Shown here piece by piece: positions 33,101 to 41,763 of a stretch of 50,139 nucleotides of DNA. Each line of letters opens with the position of its first letter. Positions within the stretch are counted from its first letter, which is position 1. The DNA lies in the NCBI GenBank assembly GCA_902769535.1, contig CACXPH010000018.1:1-50139 (forward strand). The letters are read 5' to 3'. Source of the DNA: an uncultured Bacteroidales bacterium (lineage in GTDB: Bacteria > Bacteroidota > Bacteroidia > Bacteroidales > Paludibacteraceae). The translations under genes and the position numbers were made by a program. The notes below the pieces were generated by a model, which saw only the letters and a list, made by a program, of their open reading frames with translations, searched no databases and was not told the DNA's origin.

Positions 33101-34782
33101 TATACCAGGCTGCCTAGTTGATAGACGAGGAAGGAGATGATCCACGCCAGGAAAAGGGAGTGGAAGACCGTGAACCATGCCCACTGTTTGCCGGCTTCGC
33201 GGCGAAGGGTAGCGACGGTAGCTACGCACGGGAAGTAGAGCAAGACGAAGAGCATGAAGCTGAACGCCGTCAGCGGGGTAAAACCGGCTGCAGAGATATC
33301 TCCGCCATAGAGAATAGCGAGCGTAGAGACAATAGCCTCTTTAGCCGGCAGACCGGTCAACAGGCAAACGGACATCTTCCAGTCAAAGCCCAAAGGTTCC
33401 AAGAGCGGTGAGACGAACTGACCGATGGAAGCCAAGTATGAATGTTCGAGGTCGTTCAAGTCCTGCGTCGGGAAATACTCCAGTGCCCAGATGATGATAG
33501 ATGCCCAGAGAATGACCGTACAGATCTTCTGCAGGTAGTCCGCCACGCGTTCCCATACATGCGCCGCGGTGTTTCGTGCTTTGGGCAGACGGAACTCCGG
33601 CAACTCATTGACCGAATCATCGTCATCTTGGCGGAACCATTTGGTATGCTTCATGATGACCGCAAAGAGGACAGACAGACAGATACCGATGGCATAGAGC
33701 GAGATCATGACGAGTGCCTTGTTGTTCTCAAAGAACGTGTCCACGAAGAGCATATACACCGGCAGACGCGCCGAGCAGGACATAAACGGTACCATGAGCA
33801 TGGTGAGCACGCGATCTTTCGGATTCTGTATGTCGCGTGCCGCCATGATAGCCGGTACGTTACAACCGAAGCCCATGAGCATCGGCACGAAACTACGGCC
33901 GTGCAGACCGACGCGGTGCATGATCGTATCCATGATGAACGCCTCACGCGCCATGTATCCGCTGTCTTCCATAAGGGAGATGAAGAAGAACAGGATGATG
34001 ATGTTCGGCAGGAAAGCCAGCACCGCACCGACGCCTTTGAGTACGCCGTCAATGAGCAGCGACGACCACCAAGAAAGTTGAAAGTTGAAAGTTGAAAGTT
34101 GAAAGGTTAGCCATTCGGATAGGGCATCGATGCCGGTCTCTATCCATTCCTGCGGGTAAGCACCGAGGGTGAAGGTACACCAGAACACGAAATAGAGGAT
34201 CGCCATCATGATCGGGAAACCGAGCCATGGGTTGGTCAGCACCTTATCGATACGCTCGAGACGCGTCTGATGCTGGTCGTTCTTGGCGTGCGTCAAGGTC
34301 TCCGTCAGCACACCGTGCACATACGCCCGATACGTGTCTTCATCGCCTTGGTCACGGAGGTGATAGATAGGGTGTGCCGAGGAAACAGGTCGTTCTGCCA
34401 CCTCTTCGAGTATCGACAAGCAGTTGGGCAGACCGTAGTTGAGTCGCACCGACACGCGGCATGTAGGTACACCGATGAGTTGCTGCAGTTTAGGGATGTT
34501 CAGCGAGTGGTCGGTCTTGCGCAACAGGTCATACCGACCGATAGCGAGCACGATTTTGTGTTCCTCATCGATGATGTGCGGCGTGAGCATGAGTGACTCC
34601 TCGAGACGCATAGCATCGACCACCTGCAGCACGACGTCATACACATGACCATGCACCTCGTCGGGGTTGTGCACCTCCACAAACTGCACATCCAGGTATC
34701 GCTTGTCCGCCAGGTCCTGAAGGGCATGGCAGAGGGAACTCTTCCCGCTTTTAGGTAATCCTATGACGGCTATCTTAATCAC
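33100..34782 (-). CDS. feoB: FeoB-like iron transporter with reduced G domain
   Basis: 560 residues, GTG start just after the -7 box. The membrane part is that of FeoB: Gate 1 with LMGFGCNVPAIMA and FMSCSARLPVYM, Gate 2 with LLTGLPAKEAIVSTLAILY, and YFPCVATVATLRREAG. Only a P-loop (GLPKSGKSS, 8-16) and VVDAMRLEES (54-63) remain recognisable of the N-terminal GTPase; switch I, the DxxG motif and the NKxD motif (here IGRYDLL) are missing, and the region is about 30 residues short. FeoB proteins are normally 700-850 residues. A 7-bp repeat adds FQLSTFNFQLS (227-237) between the first TM and Gate 1. Ferrous iron import is probable, GTP control doubtful. Confidence 0.82.
   Translation of the reverse strand: MIKIAVIGLPKSGKSSLCHALQDLADKRYLDVQFVEVHNPDEVHGHVYDVVLQVVDAMRLEESLMLTPHIIDEEHKIVLAIGRYDLLRKTDHSLNIPKLQQLIGVPTCRVSVRLNYGLPNCLSILEEVAERPVSSAHPIYHLRDQGDEDTYRAYVHGVLTETLTHAKNDQHQTRLERIDKVLTNPWLGFPIMMAILYFVFWCTFTLGAYPQEWIETGIDALSEWLTFQLSTFNFQLSWWSSLLIDGVLKGVGAVLAFLPNIIILFFFISLMEDSGYMAREAFIMDTIMHRVGLHGRSFVPMLMGFGCNVPAIMAARDIQNPKDRVLTMLMVPFMSCSARLPVYMLFVDTFFENNKALVMISLYAIGICLSVLFAVIMKHTKWFRQDDDDSVNELPEFRLPKARNTAAHVWERVADYLQKICTVILWASIIIWALEYFPTQDLNDLEHSYLASIGQFVSPLLEPLGFDWKMSVCLLTGLPAKEAIVSTLAILYGGDISAAGFTPLTAFSFMLFVLLYFPCVATVATLRREAGKQWAWFTVFHSLFLAWIISFLVYQLGSLV
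34074..34108. repeat. Heptanucleotide repeat, 5 units, in feoB
   Basis: Four perfect aaagttg units and aaaggtt, inside coding sequence, making the peptide FQLSTFN repeat. Confidence 0.88.
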
Positions 34783-34785
34783 GCT

Positions 34786-34818
34786 GCAAAATTACTGCTT
34801 TTTTTTGATATACACAAT
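34786..34818 (-). promoter_or_regulatory. Promoter of feoB
   Basis: - strand: -33 ATTGTGTATATC (34818), A8-GCAG spacer, -7 TAATTTTGC, then AGC and the GTG start. Same arrangement as prmC, so mRNA is leaderless or nearly so. Confidence 0.72.
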
Positions 34819-34824
34819 ACCTAT

Positions 34825-36258
34825 TTATAGGGATTTGAGTGTTTGGCACAACCATTGATAGCATTTGTCGGTGGAAGGGATAGACAGACGCTCTTGCGGC
34901 GAGTGCACACCCACCATTTGCGGGCCGATGGAGATCATATCGAGGTACGGGTATTTCTCGAGGAACAGACCGCACTCCAGACCGGCATGAATAGCCAGCA
35001 CTTTGGGTTCGGCCTTAAAGAGGTTCTCATACGCTTTCTTCACTACTTCGAGCAGCGGCGAGTTGGGGTTCGGCGCCCAACCCGGATAGCCGTCTCCGTG
35101 CGTCACTTCGTCGCAGGCTAGCGAGAGGGCTTGCTCTACGGCCCATTTGAGATGATGTTTGGAGGCTTCGATGGACGAACGCTGCGAAGTGTTCACTTCG
35201 ATATATCCGTCGCGCATCTTGATGGACGCGAGGTTGGTACTGGTCTCTACCAATCCCGGCATCTCTTTGCTCATCGCGATCATGCCGTGCGGACATTCGC
35301 ACAGCGCCATAATGAGACGGTATGCCTTGTCGGCAGGGATGAAGGTCTCAGGCATCTCGCAGGTCTCGAGCTCGAGGCGCATGTCTTTCTCGACCTCACC
35401 GAACACGCCTTCCATCTGGGCTACGAAATGATTCCACTCGATGCGTATCTGCTCTTTGTACTCCATCGGAACGGCGATAACGGCTTGAGCTTCTCGGGCG
35501 ATGGCGTTGCGGAGGTTACCGCCGTTGATAGACGCCAGTTGCACTTCGGTCTGCGGCCAGATACGCGCCAAGAACCATACGATCAACTGGTTCGAGTTCG
35601 CGCGACCTTTGTTGATATCATCGCCGGAGTGACCGCCGAGCAATCCACTTACCGATAAGCGGATGGCAAGCCTTTCTCCTTTAACCTCTAACCTCTCACC
35701 TTTATAATGCATTTTAGCGAGGGTGTCGATACCTCCGGCGCAGCCGATGAAGATCTGACCGTCATCTTCGGAGTCGAGGTTAATGAGACGTTTGGACTGC
35801 AGCATACCGTCCTGCAGTTTCATTGCGCCGGTGAGACCCGTCTCTTCATCGACGGTAAAGAGGCATTCGATAGCCGGGTGCTGGAGTTCCGGATCCGTAA
35901 TAGCCGCGAGCGCCATGGAGATACCGATGCCGTTATCTGCACCGAGAGTTGTGCCCTTCGCCTTGAGCCATTCGCCGTCCACATAGGTCTCTATCGGGTC
36001 GGTCATGAAGTCATGTTGCACATCGCCGTTTTTCTCGCATACCATATCCATGTGCGCCTGCAGAATGACACCTTCGTGGTTCTCATAACCCGGTGTAGCA
36101 GGTACGCGCATGATCACGTTCATCGCTTCATCCACCACGCACTCGATACCGTGTGCTGCGGCAAAATCCTGCAACCATTTACTGATACGTTCCTCATGTT
36201 TCGAGGGGCGCGGCACTTTGCAGATCTCTGCAAAGATGTCAAACACTTTGTTGTTCAT
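34825..36258 (-). CDS. pepD: Aminoacyl-histidine dipeptidase (M20 family)
   Basis: 477 residues. Cytosolic zinc dipeptidase (Xaa-His, carnosine). Metal-binding LQAHMDMVCEKN, LGADNGIGISMA, FTVDEETGLTGA and NLDSEDDGQIFIGCAGG are intact, and GLLGGHSGDDINKGRAN is typical. Between ILAKMHY-type sequence and LAIRLSVSGLLGGHS lies KGERLEVKGERL, encoded by five 7-bp repeat units (35671-35705). The ATG overlaps the MATE gene end by 20 bp, so they are co-transcribed. Confidence 0.94.
   Translation of the reverse strand: MNNKVFDIFAEICKVPRPSKHEERISKWLQDFAAAHGIECVVDEAMNVIMRVPATPGYENHEGVILQAHMDMVCEKNGDVQHDFMTDPIETYVDGEWLKAKGTTLGADNGIGISMALAAITDPELQHPAIECLFTVDEETGLTGAMKLQDGMLQSKRLINLDSEDDGQIFIGCAGGIDTLAKMHYKGERLEVKGERLAIRLSVSGLLGGHSGDDINKGRANSNQLIVWFLARIWPQTEVQLASINGGNLRNAIAREAQAVIAVPMEYKEQIRIEWNHFVAQMEGVFGEVEKDMRLELETCEMPETFIPADKAYRLIMALCECPHGMIAMSKEMPGLVETSTNLASIKMRDGYIEVNTSQRSSIEASKHHLKWAVEQALSLACDEVTHGDGYPGWAPNPNSPLLEVVKKAYENLFKAEPKVLAIHAGLECGLFLEKYPYLDMISIGPQMVGVHSPQERLSIPSTDKCYQWLCQTLKSL
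35671..35705. repeat. Heptanucleotide repeat, 5 units, in pepD
   Basis: Units cctttct, cctttaa, cctctaa, cctctca, cctttat. In-frame; gives the 7-residue period KGERLEV. Confidence 0.85.
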
Positions 36259-37648
36259 ATTGTAATTGTTTTAGTTGTCTGTTAAACCGGATATGGAAAA
36301 GCACCGCCGGAATGGCAAGCGCAATGACGAACGCTATCCACATGCCTTTGGCACCGAGACCGAGCGGGAAAGTGAGGATCAAACCTAAAGGTAGCGCTAC
36401 GCCTATGTACGCGAACAGGGCGATACGCATCGGCACACGCACATCCTGTATGCCGCGTAGCATGGCGGCTCCGATACACTGAAGTCCGTCCGCATACTGA
36501 AGCGTACCGGCGATGATGAGCAGCGTTGAAGCGATAGGTACCACCTCCGGGTCATTGGTGAAGATATACGGGATATAGTTACGGCCAAAGATCATGATCG
36601 CCGCACCGATGGTGTTCATCAGCAGGCACAGATGGATGGATGCGTTACTCGCCATACGCACGGCGTGCAGATCACCTTTGCCCAGTTGATGCGAGACGCG
36701 GATAGTAGTTGCCGAACCGATACCGAGCGCTAACATAAAGGTCAGGTCCGCCATCTGATTGGCTATATGGTGAGCAGCTAAGGCTTCTTTGTTGATCCAA
36801 CCGATGATGACGAACGAGGCCGTGAACAGGAACGCCTCAGCGAATGACTGCAGACCGATCGGTGTACCGATAGCCAGCAGGTGTTCCACCTCGCGGCGCG
36901 TGATGAGGCGAGCACGCATGGCGATGATGTATTGCCGCCAATCCGCCTTGCAGAGCATAGCGATGATGAAGCATACGGGCATGAGTGTGCGTGCGATAAG
37001 ACTGGCCCAGCCGGCACCGGTAGCACCCATGGCGTGGCAACCCCAATGACCGAAGATAAACAGCCAGTTGAGGAAGATATTAAGCAGGTTGCAACCTATC
37101 GTGATGACCATCGCTACGAAGGTATTTCCGAGTCCTTCGAGGAACTGTTTGGAAAAGCAGAAGAGCAGGAACGGCACGATAGAGAGTACTATTAATATAT
37201 AGTACGTGCGCGCGCACGAAGCCACTTCGGGTTCCTGACCGAAGCTGTCCAGGAAGGGAATACACGGAGCTAACAGAGCCAAAGAGAACAGACTCATCAG
37301 TGCCATGAACACCAGACCGTTGGCCAGATAAGAAGTGATCTGCTCATGTTTATGCGCTATCTCCTCTTCCGTTGTGCCTTGCTCGAGCAGTTTCTCTAAT
37401 CGTCCGTGCACGTGCCCCACGAGAGGTGTGATACCCATGACCGCACCCATCGCAAAGACCATGACGGTGAAGAATAACGCGTTCGAGAAACTGACTGCTG
37501 CCAGATCGGTCGTACCGTAATGGCCTACCATGATTGAGTCCGCCAAGCCCACCATCGCTGCGCCGAACTGGGACAGCATGACCGGAAAGGCAACCTTTAA
37601 GTTGCGCTTATAATACGGGAGATATGTGCGAAACGAATAAGCCATCAT
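36239..37648 (-). CDS. MATE family efflux transporter
   Basis: 469 residues with about twelve transmembrane helices in two halves; multidrug/Na+ or H+ antiporter of the NorM/DinF type. Typical: FPVMLSQFGAAMVGLADSIMVGHYG in the first helix pair, MGAVMGITPLVGH, and FTASFVIIGWINKEALAAH. Start ATG 37648 (or 37645) is chosen because the -7 box lies at 37661-37669; the upstream frame cannot be transcribed. Substrate unknown. Operon with pepD. Confidence 0.92.
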   Translation of the reverse strand: MMAYSFRTYLPYYKRNLKVAFPVMLSQFGAAMVGLADSIMVGHYGTTDLAAVSFSNALFFTVMVFAMGAVMGITPLVGHVHGRLEKLLEQGTTEEEIAHKHEQITSYLANGLVFMALMSLFSLALLAPCIPFLDSFGQEPEVASCARTYYILIVLSIVPFLLFCFSKQFLEGLGNTFVAMVITIGCNLLNIFLNWLFIFGHWGCHAMGATGAGWASLIARTLMPVCFIIAMLCKADWRQYIIAMRARLITRREVEHLLAIGTPIGLQSFAEAFLFTASFVIIGWINKEALAAHHIANQMADLTFMLALGIGSATTIRVSHQLGKGDLHAVRMASNASIHLCLLMNTIGAAIMIFGRNYIPYIFTNDPEVVPIASTLLIIAGTLQYADGLQCIGAAMLRGIQDVRVPMRIALFAYIGVALPLGLILTFPLGLGAKGMWIAFVIALAIPAVLFHIRFNRQLKQLQYEQQSV

Positions 37649-37660
37649 ACAAAATCGAGT

Positions 37661-37710
37661 GCAAAGGTACAATTTTTTTTGCATATTTCAAAAAAAAGCA
37701 GTAATTTTGC
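37661..37710. promoter_or_regulatory. Divergent promoters sharing one -33 region
   Basis: + strand: -33 TTTGCATATTTC (37678) and -7 TAATTTTGC (37702) for the barrel gene, 24 bp apart. - strand: TTTTGAAATATGC and -7 TACCTTTGC (37661-37669) for MATE, 23-24 bp. Both -33 words are read from the same 12-16 bp, so the promoters are mutually exclusive on one DNA. Confidence 0.72.
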
Positions 37711-37718
37711 AGGCGAAT

Positions 37719-38486
37719 ATGAAAAAAATCTGTTGTATTATAGCGATTCTTGCCGTAAGTGTCGTGACGCTGTGGGCTGACGACACAAAAAAACCGGCAT
37801 ACCAAATAGCGGATAACACGTTCTTTGATCCTACCCGCAAAGTGGAGAAAGAGCAGCGTTATCAGTTCAACGTGGACTATCGCTTGGAGGTGGGTTATGC
37901 GCAGGATCAGCAACGTAGTCGCAACCTGACGTACCCGGACATGTACCTGCACGGCGTGCGGTTAGGTGCTACGTTCACGTTCAACCTGCCTATTCATTTC
38001 AGTCTGCAGACGGGTGTGTTCTACACCCTGCTTTACGGTCGTCAGCAGCAACACTGGCGTTCACAGGATGCTCCAACCGTGCAAGAGGAGTATATCCAGC
38101 ACCGCGTACTGGCGCACAACCTGACGATTCCCGTCCGCTGCTTCTATACCATTCCGTTGTGGAAACAACTGAACCTGTTCTTCTACACCGGTCCGCAGTT
38201 ACATATCGGTCTGGCGCAGAATGACTACCTGCAGAACCACCTGAGTCCGAAGACGGAGGCATGGTTACAAACGCAGAACATCCCTACGGAACCGTACGAC
38301 CGTATGGACAGCGAATTGATGCGCGCGAATATCCAATGGGGATTAGGTGGAGGTCTGGAGTGGGATCGTTACCGCCTGCAAGCCGGGTATGATTTCGGTC
38401 TGAATAACCTCGTTCGTACCAAACTCGTTGCCAACCAGCAAATGTGGGAGTGGGGATGGTATGTATCCTTTGGATACAGATTTTAG
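37719..38486 (+). CDS. Outer-membrane beta-barrel protein
   Basis: 255 residues from ATG 37719 (the upstream frame lies in the promoter). Signal peptide (KKICCIIAILAVSVVTLWA). Strand-like segments FNVDYRLEVGYAQ, LGATFTFNLPIHFSLQTGVFYTL, FYTGPQLHIGLAQ and LQAGYDFGLNNLV, with terminal VSFGYRF ending in Phe, as expected for BAM-assembled barrels. Function unknown. Short leader of about 10 nt. Followed by a 12-unit 7-bp repeat. Confidence 0.78.
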   Translation: MKKICCIIAILAVSVVTLWADDTKKPAYQIADNTFFDPTRKVEKEQRYQFNVDYRLEVGYAQDQQRSRNLTYPDMYLHGVRLGATFTFNLPIHFSLQTGVFYTLLYGRQQQHWRSQDAPTVQEEYIQHRVLAHNLTIPVRCFYTIPLWKQLNLFFYTGPQLHIGLAQNDYLQNHLSPKTEAWLQTQNIPTEPYDRMDSELMRANIQWGLGGGLEWDRYRLQAGYDFGLNNLVRTKLVANQQMWEWGWYVSFGYRF

Positions 38487-38561
38487 ATTTATGATTTCAA
38501 ATTTATGATTTCAAATTTATGATTTCAAATTTATGATTTCAAATTTATGATTTTAGATTTG
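38478..38561. repeat. Heptanucleotide repeat, 12 units
   Basis: Units alternate tgatttc and aaattta, edged by agatttt/agattta/agatttg. It begins in the last codons of the barrel gene and fills the space up to the terminator. Confidence 0.88.
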
Positions 38562-38569
38562 ACTATAAG

Positions 38570-38598
38570 AAAAGCCTCTCGGTTGAGAGGCTTTTTTC
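38570..38598. terminator. Bidirectional terminator
   Basis: AAAAGCCTCTC, loop GGTT, GAGAGGCTTTT then T; 11-bp stem. Ends both the barrel gene and the operon that closes with the C69 dipeptidase. Confidence 0.88.
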
Positions 38599-40269
38599 TT
38601 ATTCGTGTGTGATCTCCGGCGCTACCATGCGAAGGAATTTCTCCGGCATCGCCAGACGGTTCGGTCCACAACTGTTGCCATACGGGTTACGTTTGAACTG
38701 ACCGTTCTCTTCCTTGCGCTCCTGACCGTCGATGAACTTGGTGATGAGGTAGATATAGAGTCGCTGCCAGTCTGCCACGAGGTTCTCCGCCTGCGAGCAA
38801 CTGTAGTTCGTCAAGAAAGCACGTGCAGCCTCGTCATCCAGCGAAGCAGCCTGTTCGTCCACGCCTGCCACCTGGGTATTGAACTTATCATCCCATGCCT
38901 GTTGCAACTCGCGGATGTGCGGGTACATACGGCTGTACTTGGTGTATGCCCAGTTAGCCACCATGTTAAACGTCCACCAAGCGCTGGTCGGCGAGAAGGT
39001 ATAACTGTCGCCGTTACCCTGCTCAAAGCACTCCGGCACATGATTGATACAACTGTACATCGGCGTGTAGCACGAGCAGGCTGCGTCATCTACACCGAAC
39101 CAGAAGATACCATAACGGTTGTTACTTCTCATTTGGGAAACGAAGGACCAAGCGGTCTGCTGTGTAGCCGTCGGGCGCTCGTACCAGTACTGCGTCGTCT
39201 GGGTAGTATCGTTCTCATCCGTCAGTTTGAAGCCCAGACCACCGAAACGCAACTTGCTGTTCCACGGTCCGGCATCGGTGCCTTGGGTAATATCGAGCGG
39301 TGTACCTTTGTACTCATCGCGCATACATTCCTTGATGTCTTGCACGCTCACTTTGCGGTTCGGGATGATCCACAGCGGCATATGTTCGCCTTCGTCCTTA
39401 CCACCTGTCGCGCGGAACGTAGCGCCGGTAGCGTAGTCGAAATACTTGTCCATATCATTGCTGAAATGGTTGAAGAACGACCATACGCGTGCCTCGCATA
39501 CATACAGACCGCTGAAGTCAAACGGGTTGTATGCCGCCTGATAGCTGAAGTCCTTGTCTGCGCCGGTGAAGTACCCTTTCTCACGCGCAAAAGCGATCAG
39601 ATCCTTGCTCCACATCCAGTCTCCGTTGCAGACGCAGTTGAGTTTCTTCTGAAGACGTTTCTGTTCTTTGGTCAGTTTGGCTTTGCCTTGCGGAAGTTTG
39701 GTGATACGCGCCTGGTTGGCATGCGCGGAAATCGCATTGTCCGGAATACGAACAGCTACCCAGTTAGCACCTTTCTTACCCGGCCCTTTACCGATCATGT
39801 CCATGATCCACACCTCGTTCGGGTCACCGATAGAGAAAGACTCACCTTCCGAAGCGTACCCGTATTCGTTGACCAGCGTGATCATCCATTCGATCGCCTC
39901 ACGCGCGGTCTTGGAGCGCTCCAAAGCAATATAGATTAGGCTTCCGTAATCGATGCCGACCGTGTCCCATAAGGCTTCACGTCCGCCCCATGTGGTCTCA
40001 CCAATCGTGACCTGGTTCTCATTCGTATTTCCGACCACCGAATAGGTATGTGCCACCTGCGGGATCTGTCCCTGCGGACGACCGGTGTCCCAGTCTTTGA
40101 CCTCCCGCATCGCACCCGGCTCATAATCGGCGGCCGGCGAGAAATGCAGATAACCGTACATGCCGTATGAGTCAGCAGCATAGGAGATGATGGTACTACC
40201 ATCGTTCGATGCTTGTTTGCCTACCAGAAAATTAGTACATGCGAGTACTAACAATAATAAACTTTTCAT
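38599..40269 (-). CDS. C69 family dipeptidase
   Basis: 556 residues. Secreted N-terminal-nucleophile peptidase: a short signal (KSLLLLVLA) ends at CTNFLVGKQASNDGS, with Cys11 the expected nucleophile after processing. Conserved QVTIGETTWGGRE, GYASEGESFSIGDPNEVWIM and VAVRIPDNAISAHANQARI are the family blocks. Similar Bacteroidales enzymes are periplasmic dipeptidases. ATG overlaps the glycogen synthase stop by four bases (40266-40269). Last gene of the - strand operon starting near 44312. Confidence 0.92.
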   Translation of the reverse strand: MKSLLLLVLACTNFLVGKQASNDGSTIISYAADSYGMYGYLHFSPAADYEPGAMREVKDWDTGRPQGQIPQVAHTYSVVGNTNENQVTIGETTWGGREALWDTVGIDYGSLIYIALERSKTAREAIEWMITLVNEYGYASEGESFSIGDPNEVWIMDMIGKGPGKKGANWVAVRIPDNAISAHANQARITKLPQGKAKLTKEQKRLQKKLNCVCNGDWMWSKDLIAFAREKGYFTGADKDFSYQAAYNPFDFSGLYVCEARVWSFFNHFSNDMDKYFDYATGATFRATGGKDEGEHMPLWIIPNRKVSVQDIKECMRDEYKGTPLDITQGTDAGPWNSKLRFGGLGFKLTDENDTTQTTQYWYERPTATQQTAWSFVSQMRSNNRYGIFWFGVDDAACSCYTPMYSCINHVPECFEQGNGDSYTFSPTSAWWTFNMVANWAYTKYSRMYPHIRELQQAWDDKFNTQVAGVDEQAASLDDEAARAFLTNYSCSQAENLVADWQRLYIYLITKFIDGQERKEENGQFKRNPYGNSCGPNRLAMPEKFLRMVAPEITHE

Positions 40270-41762
40270 TTCTTATTCCGTTTTTGTGAGTTAGTGATTG
40301 CTATTTCATAGGCCTGGTGATAGTACTTAAAGAAGTGCTTCCAGTCGGCTTTCTTGGCGACAGCTGCCGCCTCTTTGCGCGCACGTGCCTTATCTTCTTT
40401 GGACAGGCGGTCAAAGCGCAAGAGGTCGTCTGCTATTTGGGTTGCCACCTGCTCGAAGTTCGAGTCATTACGCTCGATCACGATCACACCATACTGATCT
40501 TTCTGCTTGGCAGCCCACGCGCCAAATCCTGCCAGACTGGTGGTGATCGTCGGTACATGGAACGCACAGGACTCCAGCGGCGTATAGCCCCATGGTTCGT
40601 AATAAGACGGGAAGACCGTCACGTCCATGCCGATGAGCAAGTCATAATAGGTCTTACCAAAGAGCGGATCATGCCCGTCGAGGTAATAGGGAACGAAGAC
40701 CGCACTCACTTTGCCTTTGCGCGCAGGAGCCCGATCCAGATACGGGATCATGACGAAAGCCACCACTTCCCGCTCCAACTGTCCGCTATGATAGATCTTC
40801 TGCGCCAACTTGTCCAGCGCGGAAGCGAAGACGTCGATGCCCTTGTTCTTCCATTCCTGACGACCGGAGATACATACAAACAAAGCATTCTCCGGCACCA
40901 CTCCTCCGAGTTGCTCTCCCGCCACTTTGCGCAATGCCTCACGCGCCTCTTTGCGGCGGGCATCAAACTCCTTGGCTTTCGGTACATAGGTCGGTTCGAA
41001 TCCGTTCGGCGTCACGACATCTACCGGTTTATCCAGCAGCTGCTTGCACTCACGCGCAGTTATATCACTGACCGTTGTGAAGCAGTCCGCATAATGCGCC
41101 GCCTGTTTCTCCACCGAGTGTTTGGAAACCATGTTCAGTTCCGCCGCCATCTGATCGCCGTTATATCCCTCGAAATAGTCGTACAGCGGTTTGCCGTTAC
41201 CGGCTATCGAGCGTCCGATACCTGTGGCATGGGTCGTAAAGAGCGTAGCAATCTTCGGGCAGTGGTCCTCGAGATAGAAGATACTGAAAGCCGTCTGCCA
41301 CTCGTTGGCGTGCATACAGACCTCTAAGCTCTCACCTTTCACCTTTAACCTTTTGTACAAACTCTCCATCACCATGCCTGCCGCATAACCGAACAGACAG
41401 GACTCGTCATAATCGCCGTAAGCCGCGTGACTCTGCACCTGGAACTTATCCCATGCCCAGCCGTATATCTCATCTTTCTTCGGCCATAAAGAGTCGTATT
41501 TCAGCAGAATAGCGATCGGTTCACCCGGCACTTTCCATCGTCCGACACGAACAGGGTGCGGTGCTTTCCATCCTTTGAGCAGCGATTTATCCTCCGTAAA
41601 GTATATGTCACTATGCTCTCCGAAATCGGGTCCGAAGAAGAACACCTTATCGGGATGCTCCGCCTGCATGGATGCGGCACGTGTAGAAAGGACGGCATAG
41701 ATACCGCCTACGCGGTTACAGACCTCCCAACTGGTCTCAAATATATAATCGGGTTGTTTCAT
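40266..41762 (-). CDS. Glycogen synthase (animal/fungal-type GT3-like)
   Basis: 498 residues. Transfers glucose from a nucleotide sugar to glycogen. The N-terminus FETSWEVCNRVGGIYAVL corresponds to the GT3 glycogen synthase start (FETAWEVANKVGGIYTV), distinct from bacterial GlgA (KTGGL). Acceptor and nucleotide sites: HANEWQTAF, TTHATGIGRS, VTPNGFEPTY, and FPSYYEPWGYTPLESCAF. A 7-bp repeat (41321-41355) adds LKVKGESLEV before CMHANEW. Its substrate needs a phosphoglucomutase upstream in the pathway. Confidence 0.9.
   Translation of the reverse strand: MKQPDYIFETSWEVCNRVGGIYAVLSTRAASMQAEHPDKVFFFGPDFGEHSDIYFTEDKSLLKGWKAPHPVRVGRWKVPGEPIAILLKYDSLWPKKDEIYGWAWDKFQVQSHAAYGDYDESCLFGYAAGMVMESLYKRLKVKGESLEVCMHANEWQTAFSIFYLEDHCPKIATLFTTHATGIGRSIAGNGKPLYDYFEGYNGDQMAAELNMVSKHSVEKQAAHYADCFTTVSDITARECKQLLDKPVDVVTPNGFEPTYVPKAKEFDARRKEAREALRKVAGEQLGGVVPENALFVCISGRQEWKNKGIDVFASALDKLAQKIYHSGQLEREVVAFVMIPYLDRAPARKGKVSAVFVPYYLDGHDPLFGKTYYDLLIGMDVTVFPSYYEPWGYTPLESCAFHVPTITTSLAGFGAWAAKQKDQYGVIVIERNDSNFEQVATQIADDLLRFDRLSKEDKARARKEAAAVAKKADWKHFFKYYHQAYEIAITNSQKRNKK
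41321..41355. repeat. Heptanucleotide repeat, 5 units, in glycogen synthase
   Basis: Units cctctaa, gctctca, cctttca, cctttaa, ccttttg; same word family as at 35671 in pepD. Confidence 0.85.
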
Positions 41763-41763
41763 C

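Noticed and set aside
38478-38561. Period-14 repeat considered as a CRISPR array
   Set aside because: Units are contiguous with no unique spacers and no cas genes nearby.
38605-39939. 444-codon open frame antisense to the C69 dipeptidase
   Set aside because: No start signals or domain; the sense gene has clear family motifs and a signal peptide.
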